Below are positions 18,280 to 27,140 of a stretch of DNA of 64,000 bases, one piece after another; position 1 is the first letter of the stretch; each line of letters starts with the position of its first letter. The notes under the pieces are model-generated. The model searched no databases. It saw only the letters and a list, made by a program, of their open reading frames with translations, and was not told where the DNA came from. The stretch covers positions 820,247 to 884,246 of the forward strand of contig NZ_JASJUU010000003.1 of assembly GCF_030125375.1 (NCBI RefSeq), read 5' to 3'. This DNA is from Pseudoalteromonas umbrosa. Its GTDB lineage: Bacteria > Pseudomonadota > Gammaproteobacteria > Enterobacterales > Alteromonadaceae. The translations under genes and the position numbers were made by a program.

Positions 18280-19338
18280 ATGAAAAAAAGAACTGAACAG
18301 GATGCTTTAGATTCTAATAAACCCACTGATGTATTGGGATATTTAATCAGTAATAAGGTTGGTGTGAATGTTGACTCTGAAGGTCGGTTATCTGTTGTGT
18401 GCGATAGTAACCAACGTCGAGAAATTGAAGAGTTTATAATGGCCCATAAAAGCGAAATTATGCGCCTTTACGGACAACAAAAAAAGCCATTAATTGTCTC
18501 AATTAATGACAGTGAATCCAGCGCACCGCCTGTCTTTTGTGTTCATGCAATAGCAGGCACTGTGTATAAGTACATGAAGGTTGCAAGCCGTTTAGCCCCT
18601 CAATGTAAAGTTTATGGTATTCAATCTTGTTTGTTTGTTGATTCGAATTGGACCAATCATTCAGTAATTGATATGGCCGAACTTTACGTCCAAGAAATAC
18701 GGAAAATTCAACCTACGGGACCATACCGGCTTTTAGGTTGGAGCTTCGGTGGCATAGTCGCGATAGAGATGGAGCGTATTTTAAATAGTCTGGGTGAGAA
18801 AGTTAGCTTTTTGGGTCTCATTGATAGTTATATTCAGCCTCGCTATGAGCCACTTACTGAAGATCAGCTAAAAGATAGTATTCATGATCATATTGTTAGT
18901 AATTTCCCAGGCTTAGATGCTGATGTGTTAGCACAGAATATTGCTAAGCAAGATAGAACTTCGATACGAGATATTGTTAGCTCGTTTATAGACAACGAAG
19001 ATTTGGGAAAGAACGTTACCGACTGGATTGAAAACCCGCCTGCGTACATGTTTAGTCGCGCGTTTTCGACCGCATTTTGTCAAGCATATGTTGATTCAAT
19101 TTTGGCACTTGAGAATCACGAGTTAAAGGCGATCCATATGCGTCCAACTTGTTGGTGGGACAAGAATAAGTGTTCGCAAAGTATTGAAGAAGTAGAGCGA
19201 ATTTTGGGAGTGTTACCCAAAGATAATATCGTTCTAGATGTGAATCATAGCCAAGTATTGTCAAGTGAAAAACTCATTGTCTCTGTTGCTGAGGCTATTA
19301 GCTCATTGAGTGATAGAAGCCTTGCACATGGTGATTGA
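18280..19338 (+). CDS. Stand-alone thioesterase with TubC-like docking domain
   Basis: Residues 17-66 (DVLGYLISNKVGVNVD... AHKSEIMRLY) look like a TubC-type N-terminal docking domain, the module that lets one NRPS/PKS protein recognise another. Residues 80-340 form an alpha/beta-hydrolase thioesterase with FCVHAIAGTV, nucleophile Ser155 in GWSFGG, an Asp in LIDSYIQPR and His323 in VNHSQVL. Thioesterases of this class release or transfer acyl or peptidyl chains from carrier proteins. A docking domain on a free TE implies it is recruited to a specific partner, perhaps one of the two discrete carriers or a downstream-facing synthetase. It follows cefF by 52 nt. It may offload the FkbH-derived acyl unit or proofread ACV synthetase. 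Confidence 0.82.
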   Translation: MKKRTEQDALDSNKPTDVLGYLISNKVGVNVDSEGRLSVVCDSNQRREIEEFIMAHKSEIMRLYGQQKKPLIVSINDSESSAPPVFCVHAIAGTVYKYMKVASRLAPQCKVYGIQSCLFVDSNWTNHSVIDMAELYVQEIRKIQPTGPYRLLGWSFGGIVAIEMERILNSLGEKVSFLGLIDSYIQPRYEPLTEDQLKDSIHDHIVSNFPGLDADVLAQNIAKQDRTSIRDIVSSFIDNEDLGKNVTDWIENPPAYMFSRAFSTAFCQAYVDSILALENHELKAIHMRPTCWWDKNKCSQSIEEVERILGVLPKDNIVLDVNHSQVLSSEKLIVSVAEAISSLSDRSLAHGD

Positions 19339-19453
19339 TGAGTAAGTAAGGTATTTAAATATTTTTTAAAACATTCATGTGAATTATATTTTAGAGCTTG
19401 GTTTTTATTACAGCTCTGAAGCGTATTATCAATACTAGGGAATTGGAGATATT

Positions 19454-20773
19454 GTGGTTTCGGAAAGCTTTACATCACAGCTGTCGGAGTTTATTAAAAA
19501 CCTGAATAAGCAAAAAGGTTTTAAAACTTCAATTAGTATAGCTACAGCAACTGAAAATTATAATTTTTACGCTGACCGCGATAGCGTATCTTTTTCAAAA
19601 AATGGTGCAGACATTTTATATCCTTTATCTTGTGCAGGTAAGCTCTTTGTTTCTATTTTGGTAATGCAGCTTATCGATGAAGGTAAAGTTTCGCTTAATG
19701 ATCGTCTAATAGATATTTTTGATGACCTAGAGTTGAGCAATAAAGATTATAGAGACCAAATTAGGGTCGTTAATCTTTTAAATTATTCAACTGGGATTGA
19801 GCCTGCACATAATGAAAGCTGTTTTTTTGATAATCCTTCTGCATATATAAAAAACCTTAAGAATCATCAACACCTGTTTGCGCCTGGGGTGATGTTCTCT
19901 TATGGAGAGCCCGGATTTGTTTTAGCCGTTCGATTAGTTGAACTGTTGCGAGGTCAAAGTTGGGTTGAGTGTTTATCTCAGTATATTTTGTCGCCTTTGT
20001 GTATTTCAATTTTTGTACCGCGCGATAGAGGTAAAAAAAATAATGATGTTGGCACTTGCCTAGTCGAAGATGCATTAGAGGTTAATGAATGTCAGGAGGG
20101 CCTCAGTTTTACCACCGGTCAAGATCTATTCATGAGAGCTTCAGAACTCAATCGCTTAGGATATGCACTGATCGAGTGTAGAAATGGTTCCAATGGGAAT
20201 GTAATCCTATCTCCAGAGTCGGCATCTCTAATTTTAGGCGATAGTAACAAGTGGTGTACTGTTGAAGGACAGCGACCTGGTTTTGGTATTAATCGCCATT
20301 ATAAAAATGTATGTATATGTGAAGGTATGACAGATGTTTCTTCTTTAACACTTGCTGTCTTACCTGAATATGGCATTTCTTTTGTTATATTATTTGATGG
20401 TACAGACACGGTATATAACTCAGCGATATCAAGGTTTATTTCTAAGACTCTCTTAAATGAAAATTTATTTCATGTGCAGAACTATGTCACACCGACATGT
20501 AGTACAAAAGACAGTGATAAATTTCTAGGTAAATATAATGGTCATGGGGAGGAAGTTGATATTTTCTCAGAGAACTCCCGTCTACACATGTACTTTAAAG
20601 ATAGAAAATATAATCTCCATTATACGCGGCAGTTTAATTTGTATTTGGCTATGCCAGAAGAGATAGCAGGTGCTTCTGAAGCTATGTATGTGACATTTGT
20701 TAGTACTAATAGTAAAAGCAACGAGCGATTTATGTTAGTTAATCAGTCTTTGTCATATTTAAAGGCTAGTTGA
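19454..20773 (+). CDS. Beta-lactamase-fold protein with Cys in the nucleophile position
   Basis: A 439-residue member of the class C beta-lactamase/transpeptidase-like family (PF00144 type), from a GTG start with GGAG nearby. Family landmarks are LYPLSCAGKLFVSIL (56-70), MQLIDEGKVSLND, NLLNYSTGIEP and the Tyr motif SYGEPGF with Tyr150. Aligned with AmpC LFELGSVSKTF, the serine of SxxK is Cys60 here (CAGK, Lys63). No KTG or HGG third motif is obvious; the matching area reads CEGMTDVSS. A C-terminal domain of about 100 residues follows. It is probably not a working beta-lactamase. Possible roles are an acyltransferase accepting an acyl group from a carrier protein onto the cephem 3'-hydroxyl (compare LovD, same fold), or a penicillin-binding immunity protein. 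There is no signal peptide, so it is cytoplasmic. Confidence 0.8.
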   Translation: MVSESFTSQLSEFIKNLNKQKGFKTSISIATATENYNFYADRDSVSFSKNGADILYPLSCAGKLFVSILVMQLIDEGKVSLNDRLIDIFDDLELSNKDYRDQIRVVNLLNYSTGIEPAHNESCFFDNPSAYIKNLKNHQHLFAPGVMFSYGEPGFVLAVRLVELLRGQSWVECLSQYILSPLCISIFVPRDRGKKNNDVGTCLVEDALEVNECQEGLSFTTGQDLFMRASELNRLGYALIECRNGSNGNVILSPESASLILGDSNKWCTVEGQRPGFGINRHYKNVCICEGMTDVSSLTLAVLPEYGISFVILFDGTDTVYNSAISRFISKTLLNENLFHVQNYVTPTCSTKDSDKFLGKYNGHGEEVDIFSENSRLHMYFKDRKYNLHYTRQFNLYLAMPEEIAGASEAMYVTFVSTNSKSNERFMLVNQSLSYLKAS

Positions 20774-20846
20774 GATATTAAAGGTGTGGGTTTCGGTTTT
20801 TGATTATTAAATAATTTTAAAAATATAAAAAAGATAAGGAAGTATT

Positions 20847-21548
20847 ATGAATAATAAATTAGACCAAGATTTTAAAGAGCTAAATGATTACCGGGGGTTA
20901 GGTGATAACCCTGTTTATGTTCCTCCTGTATTAAAAGATAGACCACGAGAATGGCCATTAAGTAAATGGGCTGAAGCACCTGAAAGCTTAGGTTATTGTG
21001 ACTTTCCTGTTGTTCAATGGCGAGGTGTCAGGCTGCTTAAAGATCCTGATACACAGTCGGCATATCATAATCTTCTTCATGAAATGAAGCCAAAAACGAT
21101 CATTGAATTGGGCGTATTTAGTGGCGGTTCACTAATGTGGTTTCGTGATCTCACAAAGCTGATGGGGCTAGATTGTCAAGTGATAGGCGCAGATAAAGAT
21201 TTGAGCAGATGCCAGATACCTGACTCTGAGATGGAGAATATTACGCTTCATGAAGTGGACTGTACAAAACTTGAAACATTGCAACCCTTATTAGAGAAGG
21301 TCGAGCACCCTGTATTGTTTATTGACGATGCGCACAGAAATACTTTTAACGTAATGAAGTGGGCTGTTGAGGGGTTATTGGTAAAGGGTGACTATTTCAT
21401 TATTGAAGATATGATCCAAAGTTGGCACCGTTATAGCCCTGATTTACTGGAAGAATACCTTGCTGCTTTCGATGATACGTTGGCAATGGATATGATCTTT
21501 TCTAATACCTGCCAGCAATTAGAAAAAGGCGTATTTCGAAGATTATAA
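20847..21548 (+). CDS. cmcI: Cephalosporin 7-alpha-methoxylation protein CmcI
   Basis: The 233 residues match Streptomyces clavuligerus CmcI (236) throughout. Shared blocks include YRGLGDNPVY, DRPREWPLSKWAEAP, KTIIELGVFSGGSLMWFRDL (83-102, the SAM-binding glycine loop), CQVIGADKDLSRCQIP and FIDDAHRNTFN. The Mg-site acids correspond to Asp160, Glu187 and Asp188 (YFIIEDMI). CmcI works with CmcJ to install the 7-alpha-methoxy group that makes cephamycins resistant to beta-lactamases, transferring the methyl from SAM. It is the last gene of the plus-strand biosynthetic series before a hairpin and the exporter genes. Its partner cmcJ is 10 kb away on the opposite strand. Confidence 0.94.
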   Translation: MNNKLDQDFKELNDYRGLGDNPVYVPPVLKDRPREWPLSKWAEAPESLGYCDFPVVQWRGVRLLKDPDTQSAYHNLLHEMKPKTIIELGVFSGGSLMWFRDLTKLMGLDCQVIGADKDLSRCQIPDSEMENITLHEVDCTKLETLQPLLEKVEHPVLFIDDAHRNTFNVMKWAVEGLLVKGDYFIIEDMIQSWHRYSPDLLEEYLAAFDDTLAMDMIFSNTCQQLEKGVFRRL

Positions 21549-21605
21549 TTTTCATGAATGAGAACTTTTTAAATAATTATATTGTATTTATATTCTCATA
21601 GTCTT

Positions 21606-21667
21606 AAGCCATTATCATGAAGTTTTAAGTTGTTATCTTTTAACTTTGGTAATGGCTTGGGTTTTTA
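21606..21667 (+). terminator. Terminator after cmcI
   Basis: AAGCCATTA (21606-21614) pairs with TAATGGCTT (21650-21658) around an inner AAGTT/AACTT stem, followed by GGGTTTTTAATT. It marks a likely end of the cefE-to-cmcI transcript, with the exporter genes starting at 21733. Confidence 0.5.
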
Positions 21668-21732
21668 ATTGTAATTATTGTAATTGTTTTTTAATTCCTC
21701 TGGATGTGTGGGTTATTTTTAAGGGTGTCATA

Positions 21733-22989
21733 ATGGACTTTAAGATTGAAAAGAAAAGCAATATAAAATCTTATTTATATAAATCTATTATTTTTATTTT
21801 AATCGCTTGTGTGGCGTTTTATTTAACATCTAACCTAGCCAGTGGAAATAGTTATAGTGTTAGTGCTGAGCGGCTGTCTTTCTCTACAGTAAGCGAAGGT
21901 GTATTTAAGGATGTGATACCTATTAATGGTATTGTCGAACCACAGAAGGTTGTATATATCGATGCGGTGCAGGGCGGTACTGTAAGCGAGATATTTGTAA
22001 ATGAAGGCGAGCTTGTCACTGTCGGTCAGCCGCTACTTAAATTCCAAAATACCGCTTTTGAACTTGATATTTTTTCTCAAGAAGCTCGCATCAGTGAGCA
22101 ACTAGATATTAATGCAAATACGCGTTTATCGTTAGATAGAAATGAACTCGAATTAAAAACGAAGATTAATGATGTTGACTATCAGGTTAAGCGTCTAACC
22201 CGTCAGTTAAAGTTAAAAAAAGAACTGCGTGAAAATAAACACATTGCTGAAGAAGAGCTGGAATCGATTATAGATGAATATGAGCATAGCGTGCGTTATA
22301 GAGAGATTCTCGGTAAATCTCAAGAACAAGAAATGAGTATTAGAGAAACAAAAATTCGCCAATTGAAAGAAAGCGAAGTTCGACTGAATGAGCATTTAAA
22401 AATAATTCGCGAGAGTCTAGGAGATTTGACCGTGAAAGCGCCATTTACGGGGTTGCTCTCTTCACTTGACTTGGATGTGGGTGAGTCTAAAGCAAAGGGA
22501 GATAGGTTGGGGCAGGTAGATCTAGTGGATGGATTCAGAATAGCTGCGCGCGTTGATTCTTTTTACATTGCTAGAGTCGAAAAAGGAATGTCAGCATTTT
22601 ATGCCGATTTAGATACTGGTACAGAGTACGAATTAAAAGTGAGTAAGGTATATCCAGAAGTACGAAATGGCGTATTTTTGGTCGATTTAGACTTTGTAGA
22701 CTCAGCACCAAGTGATATTCGTCGAGGACAAAACTTGGTGCTGTCCTTAAATCTGGGGGCATCAAAAAAGGGACATCTCATTGATAACGGGGCATTTTAT
22801 TTAGACACCGGCGGTGAATGGGTATTTGTTTTAGATGACAGTGGGACCAAAGCGGTAAAGCGTAAAGTTAGCCTGGGAAGAAGAAACCTAAATCATGTGG
22901 AAGTGTTAGAGGGGCTGGGAATTGGCGAAAGGATCATAACATCAACCTATTCTAATTTTTTAGAAAAGGACTTAATCCAAGTTAAGTAA
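21733..22989 (+). CDS. MacA/HlyD-type periplasmic adaptor of a tripartite ABC exporter
   Basis: I take the ATG at 21733 (AAGGGTG 5 nt upstream), giving 418 residues with a single N-terminal membrane anchor at about residues 15-34 (IIFILIACVAFYLTSNLA). A split biotinyl-lipoyl-like domain (PINGIVEPQK... GGTVSEIFVNEGELVTVGQPLL) is interrupted by a coiled-coil hairpin of about 140 charged residues. A beta-barrel and membrane-proximal domain follow (VKAPFTGLLSSLDLDVGE... GERIITS). It links the inner-membrane MacB-like transporter to an outer-membrane TolC-type channel. The ATPase and permease follow at once, so the set likely exports the cluster product across both membranes. Confidence 0.87.
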   Translation: MDFKIEKKSNIKSYLYKSIIFILIACVAFYLTSNLASGNSYSVSAERLSFSTVSEGVFKDVIPINGIVEPQKVVYIDAVQGGTVSEIFVNEGELVTVGQPLLKFQNTAFELDIFSQEARISEQLDINANTRLSLDRNELELKTKINDVDYQVKRLTRQLKLKKELRENKHIAEEELESIIDEYEHSVRYREILGKSQEQEMSIRETKIRQLKESEVRLNEHLKIIRESLGDLTVKAPFTGLLSSLDLDVGESKAKGDRLGQVDLVDGFRIAARVDSFYIARVEKGMSAFYADLDTGTEYELKVSKVYPEVRNGVFLVDLDFVDSAPSDIRRGQNLVLSLNLGASKKGHLIDNGAFYLDTGGEWVFVLDDSGTKAVKRKVSLGRRNLNHVEVLEGLGIGERIITSTYSNFLEKDLIQVK

Positions 22990-23063
22990 AAGACGGCGAA
23001 TATAACTTTAAAAAGAAATTTCGCTATAAAACAGGAATTTAATCTTCAGTAGGTGCGCAAAAT

Positions 23064-23771
23064 ATGTTGAAACTTGATGCAATAAGTAAGTCTTATCAAA
23101 CGGCTGATATTATGACTTTGGCCTTAGACAAAATGGATATGGAAATCAAAGAGGGTGAGTTTGTATCTATAATGGGACCTTCAGGGAGTGGTAAGTCAAC
23201 GCTTCTGAATATTCTTGGATTACTGGATAACCCGACATCAGGGCAATATTTTTTCTTTGGAGAGGATGTCTCTGGTTACGGGGAAAAGAAGCTTTCTCAA
23301 ATCAGGAAGAAATATATAGGGTTTGTATTTCAGGAATTTAATTTAATTGACGAGTTGACCGTCAGTGAAAACGTAGAGCTGTCTCTTTTATATCAGGGGT
23401 TATCCTCAAAAGAACGCAAAGATGCTGTTGAAAGCATCTTATGCAAAATGGATATTGCGCATCGGGCTAAGCACTACCCAGGTCAGTTATCGGGAGGACA
23501 GCAACAACGTGTTGCAATTGCAAGAGCTTTAGTCGGTAAGCCAAAGCTGATATTAGCAGACGAACCAACAGGTAATCTAGATAGCCAAATTGGTGAAGAG
23601 GTAATGAACATGTTACTTGAATTGAACCGAGAAGGCACAACACTTGTTATGGTGACGCATTCAGAAGAGCATGCCAGAGCGGCAAATAGAGTACTTTCAC
23701 TTTTGGACGGAAAACTGCGAGAAGGCAGTATGTCTGAAGCAAACAACAAAGCAAATCATGTAGCGTGGTAG
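23064..23771 (+). CDS. MacB/LolD-type ABC transporter ATPase
   Basis: The 235-residue ATPase has Walker A GPSGSGKST, Q-loop QEFNLIDELTV, signature LSGGQQQRVAIARAL, Walker B LILADEPTGNLD and switch His in VMVTHSEEHA. It belongs to the subfamily that pairs with FtsX-fold permeases and works as a mechanotransducer rather than a channel. It stops 4 nt before the permease start, so the two are coupled. Together with the adaptor at 21733 it forms a MacAB-like pump. Confidence 0.93.
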   Translation: MLKLDAISKSYQTADIMTLALDKMDMEIKEGEFVSIMGPSGSGKSTLLNILGLLDNPTSGQYFFFGEDVSGYGEKKLSQIRKKYIGFVFQEFNLIDELTVSENVELSLLYQGLSSKERKDAVESILCKMDIAHRAKHYPGQLSGGQQQRVAIARALVGKPKLILADEPTGNLDSQIGEEVMNMLLELNREGTTLVMVTHSEEHARAANRVLSLLDGKLREGSMSEANNKANHVAW

Positions 23772-23775
23772 AGAG

Positions 23776-26199
23776 ATGTTTGCACAATATATACTATTTT
23801 CCATAAGGTGCTTATTGAAAAGCCCTGCGTACTCTCTCATCAATATTCTTGTTCTATCTGTTGGCTTGACAAGTGCGATATTAGTTTCTTTGTATGTTCA
23901 AGATGAATTGAGCTTTGATAAGCATTGGAGTGATGGGGAGAGAATATACCGGCTAGGCACCATAAGACATATGCCTGATGGTTCGGGAGCTGCTGAGTTT
24001 AAAGATACCTATGTTAGTGTTGCACCAAAGCTATCAACAGTTGTTCCTCAAGCAGAATATGTTTCACGCTATGTGTTGATGCGGTTTTTAGTTACTTATC
24101 AAAACCGAAGATTTTATGAGGAAATTAGATTTTCGGATCATACGTTTTTTAATGTGTTTGATATGCGTTTCCTTGAAGGCAGCAGGGAAAAAGCGTTTGA
24201 AAAAAGCTATTCTGTTGTTTTGACAGAATCGACAGCCAGAAAATACTTTGGTGATGAGAGCGCACTTGGCAAAACGATACAATTTGATGTGAAACATCAA
24301 TTTACTGTTGGTGGCGTGATTGAAGATCCAACAGAAAATACGCACCTTGAGTTGGGGCTCATTGCAAACATTGAGTCTAGAAAGCGTATGTATGGAAAGT
24401 ATGTTAATGATAATTGGAAAGTCCCATTTGCATCTACTTATGTGAAACTTCAACAAGACGAAAATATTCAATCTATTGAAAGCTCGTTACGTTCGTTTGC
24501 AAAACAACATGTTCCACCGCACTTAGATCTAGAGTTTACACTGCTACCTGTTTCCGATATTCATGTGAATGAATCAGCTGTCGGTGGACAAGGTAATTTG
24601 GCAATATTAAGTATAACTGTACTGCTAATCTTACTTATGGTTTGTATTAACACAGTAAATTTAAGTACCGCCAAGGGAGTTGAAAGAAATAAAGAGTTGG
24701 GTGTTAGAAAAGCATTAGGCGCTTCTCGTATGCAAATTGCTTTTTTAATTCTTTCTGAGAGTATTCTGTTGAGCTTGGCAGCATTATTAGTGGCGTTGTT
24801 TAGTGTTGAAATGCTGATCGCTGTATTTAATGCGATAACCGATAAAAGCTTATCTTTTAATTACCTTACCGATATTGGTTTGCTTTTACAGTTGATACTA
24901 ATTTCACTGTTTACTGGTGTATGTGCCGGTGCATATCCTGCCTTTATCCTGTCTTCATTTAAACCTGTTGATGTATTTCGTAGCAGTTCAAAGTTTGGAA
25001 CTGGTTCAGTAAACGTAAGAAAGCTGCTTCTGATTATTCAATTTGCTGTTGCTATAGGGCTGTCAGTATTTTCTATTGTTATTTTCAAGCAGTTACAGTT
25101 CATGAAAAATATGGATCTAGGGTTTGATAAAGAAAATATTGTTGTCGTACACAACTTGGATTGGACGGACATCCGTGGCAAAAATAATTCTTTAATTACA
25201 GAGCTAGAGAGCAACCCTGATATTTTGTATGTTGCAGAGTCTACAGAAGTGCCAGGTAAAGATATTCGTAGCACAATTAAAGGCTTTTTCCCGCTGGGAA
25301 GCTCTAAAGAAAATGCATTAAGTATTAACCACCTAATGATAGGTTATGATTTTTTTGATGCTTATAATGTGAACTTACGAGCAGGTAGATACTTTTCCGA
25401 AGAGTTTGGCAGTGACGAGCTGGTATTTGAGGAAAGTGATATGGAAGACGCTTCAGAGTCCACTTTCAATATTATTTTAAATGAAAGCGCAGTCAAAAAA
25501 CTTGGTTTGCATTCAGCAGAACAGTCAATTGGAAAGATAATCCGTACAGATGACCCTGATTGGCCATTCTCGTTGAAGGTAGCTGGGGTTGTGAGTGACT
25601 TTCATATGCTAGCTGGGCACGGCAAGATTGAACCATATATATTCCTTTTGAAACCTGATAGAGCTCGTTTTATTTCAGTGAGAACAAAGACGGGCAGTAC
25701 AATGAGCGCGCTGAAACATATTGATAATGTATGGTCTAAAATAAATCCGGAATACCCAATCGTTCGCAGCTTTTTAGATTCAGACTTAGAGAAATCATAT
25801 GGACGATGGGAAAAGAATGGTCAATTAATGGGAGTATTGGTGTTTATTACCATTACTATTTCAGTAATTGGTTCGTATACCTTGTCAGCGTTTTCCATTC
25901 GCTTACGGAATAAAGAGATCTGCATGCGAAAATTAGCAGGTGCACAAGCGCTAGATATTACAAAATTATTTTGTATGGACTTTAGCAAGCCAATGTTAAT
26001 TGCCAATGCGATCGCGATGCCATTTGCATATTACTTCTCCTATAACTGGTTGAGCGAGTTTTCATACCGTATTGAACTTAGCCCAGTCATGTTCTTAATT
26101 GTGTTTATTGCTTCGATTACTCTTTGCTTCGCGTCAATTAGTTTTAATACGGTAAGAGTTGCAAATACGAATTTGGCAAAGACACTAAAGAACTTGTAG
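23776..26199 (+). CDS. FtsX-family ABC permease with duplicated MacB-like halves
   Basis: The 807-residue permease is built from two repeats of a membrane helix, a large periplasmic MacB-type core domain and an FtsX three-helix block. Helices are near residues 18-40, about 278-295, 325-355, 370-400 and 420-440, then about 680-800. RKALGASRMQIAFLILSESI and later MRKLAGAQALDITKLF are the FtsX coupling segments in each half. MacB itself is a fused ATPase and single half, so this double form works as a monomer-sized dimer with the separate ATPase. Such double permeases are common in Bacteroidetes and Alteromonadales. It is the probable pump for the beta-lactam product or a precursor. Confidence 0.88.
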   Translation: MFAQYILFSIRCLLKSPAYSLINILVLSVGLTSAILVSLYVQDELSFDKHWSDGERIYRLGTIRHMPDGSGAAEFKDTYVSVAPKLSTVVPQAEYVSRYVLMRFLVTYQNRRFYEEIRFSDHTFFNVFDMRFLEGSREKAFEKSYSVVLTESTARKYFGDESALGKTIQFDVKHQFTVGGVIEDPTENTHLELGLIANIESRKRMYGKYVNDNWKVPFASTYVKLQQDENIQSIESSLRSFAKQHVPPHLDLEFTLLPVSDIHVNESAVGGQGNLAILSITVLLILLMVCINTVNLSTAKGVERNKELGVRKALGASRMQIAFLILSESILLSLAALLVALFSVEMLIAVFNAITDKSLSFNYLTDIGLLLQLILISLFTGVCAGAYPAFILSSFKPVDVFRSSSKFGTGSVNVRKLLLIIQFAVAIGLSVFSIVIFKQLQFMKNMDLGFDKENIVVVHNLDWTDIRGKNNSLITELESNPDILYVAESTEVPGKDIRSTIKGFFPLGSSKENALSINHLMIGYDFFDAYNVNLRAGRYFSEEFGSDELVFEESDMEDASESTFNIILNESAVKKLGLHSAEQSIGKIIRTDDPDWPFSLKVAGVVSDFHMLAGHGKIEPYIFLLKPDRARFISVRTKTGSTMSALKHIDNVWSKINPEYPIVRSFLDSDLEKSYGRWEKNGQLMGVLVFITITISVIGSYTLSAFSIRLRNKEICMRKLAGAQALDITKLFCMDFSKPMLIANAIAMPFAYYFSYNWLSEFSYRIELSPVMFLIVFIASITLCFASISFNTVRVANTNLAKTLKNL

Positions 26200-26220
26200 C
26201 TATCTTTAATACTCTCTAAA

Positions 26221-26248
26221 TAGGTTGGTTTCATTGTAAGTCAACCTA
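26221..26248. repeat. Inverted repeat after the permease gene
   Basis: TAGGTTG and CAACCTA arms are separated by 14 nt, just after the permease stop. Only a loose T-rich tract follows, so it is at best a weak terminator between the two exporter units. Confidence 0.3.
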
Positions 26249-26396
26249 ATTAATCGATTTTACTTTTTACATGGCTTATATGCTGTGTGGGTTTTTTTGT
26301 GCTTTTTTTATGCTTTTTAATGTTTTTGATGGGAAAAATTAAGCTTTTAGTTTTAAAAAGTGGCGTTTTTTCGTGTTGTGATTATGGGTGTGAACT

Positions 26397-27137
26397 ATGA
26401 AAGGTAGTGAAATATTAATAACAATGCCGGTTGGGGTTCGTTTATATACGGCGATAGTTTCCTTGATAATGTCAGCTATTTGTTTTGCGTTTTTTAACTT
26501 TGAATATACAAGCAAGCAAAGAGTATATGGTGTGTTAGTAACAGAGCAAGATGTTATAAAAGTCTATCCACCAAATATATCGATAGTTAAGGATATTTTT
26601 GTTGAAGAGGACTCTTCAGTTAAATCTGGTCAGTTACTATATACGTTAATTAACCACAGTAGTGAAAATGAGTTTAGGGTATATGCGCCAGAGGATGGTG
26701 TTATTGTAAATATTGCTTTCTCTAAAGGGCAGATAGCCCGTGGTGATGTTGCTCTTTTCAGTCTCTTACCAGTCAAAAATCAATTGCAGGCTGAAGTGTA
26801 TGTGCCTACTGATTCAATTGGTTTTATAAACGAACAGCGAGATGTGATGTTTCGTTATAACGCTTTTCCTTATCAGAAGTTTGGCCAACATAGTGGCCGG
26901 ATATCAAATATATCTAAGATGGCGATTGAACCAAAAGAGGTACCCGATTCGCTCGCCAATAAAGTAGCTAATTCGAATTATAAGATGATAGTTGAGCTGC
27001 CTGCCCAGACGGTAAAAGCATATGGAAAAAATGTGCCTTTAAAGGCTGGGATGATGATCGAAGCGGATATTTTATTGGATACCAGAAAACTATATGAGTG
27101 GGTATTTGAACCTCTTTACAGTATTAATGGAGTTTAA
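26397..27137 (+). CDS. Short HlyD-family adaptor of a type I exporter
   Basis: The 246 residues contain one membrane helix (about 16-36), a lipoyl-like half domain (VYPPNISIVKDIFVEEDSSVKSGQLLYTL... FRVYAPEDGVIVNIAFSKGQIARG) and a beta-barrel segment. It lacks the long coiled coil of RTX HlyD proteins, which makes it much shorter than the usual 380-480 residues. This form is typical of bacteriocin- or peptide-type exporters. It ends 3 nt before the ABC exporter start, so the two are translated together. Confidence 0.8.
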   Translation: MKGSEILITMPVGVRLYTAIVSLIMSAICFAFFNFEYTSKQRVYGVLVTEQDVIKVYPPNISIVKDIFVEEDSSVKSGQLLYTLINHSSENEFRVYAPEDGVIVNIAFSKGQIARGDVALFSLLPVKNQLQAEVYVPTDSIGFINEQRDVMFRYNAFPYQKFGQHSGRISNISKMAIEPKEVPDSLANKVANSNYKMIVELPAQTVKAYGKNVPLKAGMMIEADILLDTRKLYEWVFEPLYSINGV

Positions 27138-27140
27138 CGA

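Noticed and set aside
19454..20773. Reading this gene as a working class C beta-lactamase for self-resistance
   Set aside because: The nucleophile position is Cys, the third active-site motif is not found, and no signal peptide is present for periplasmic action.
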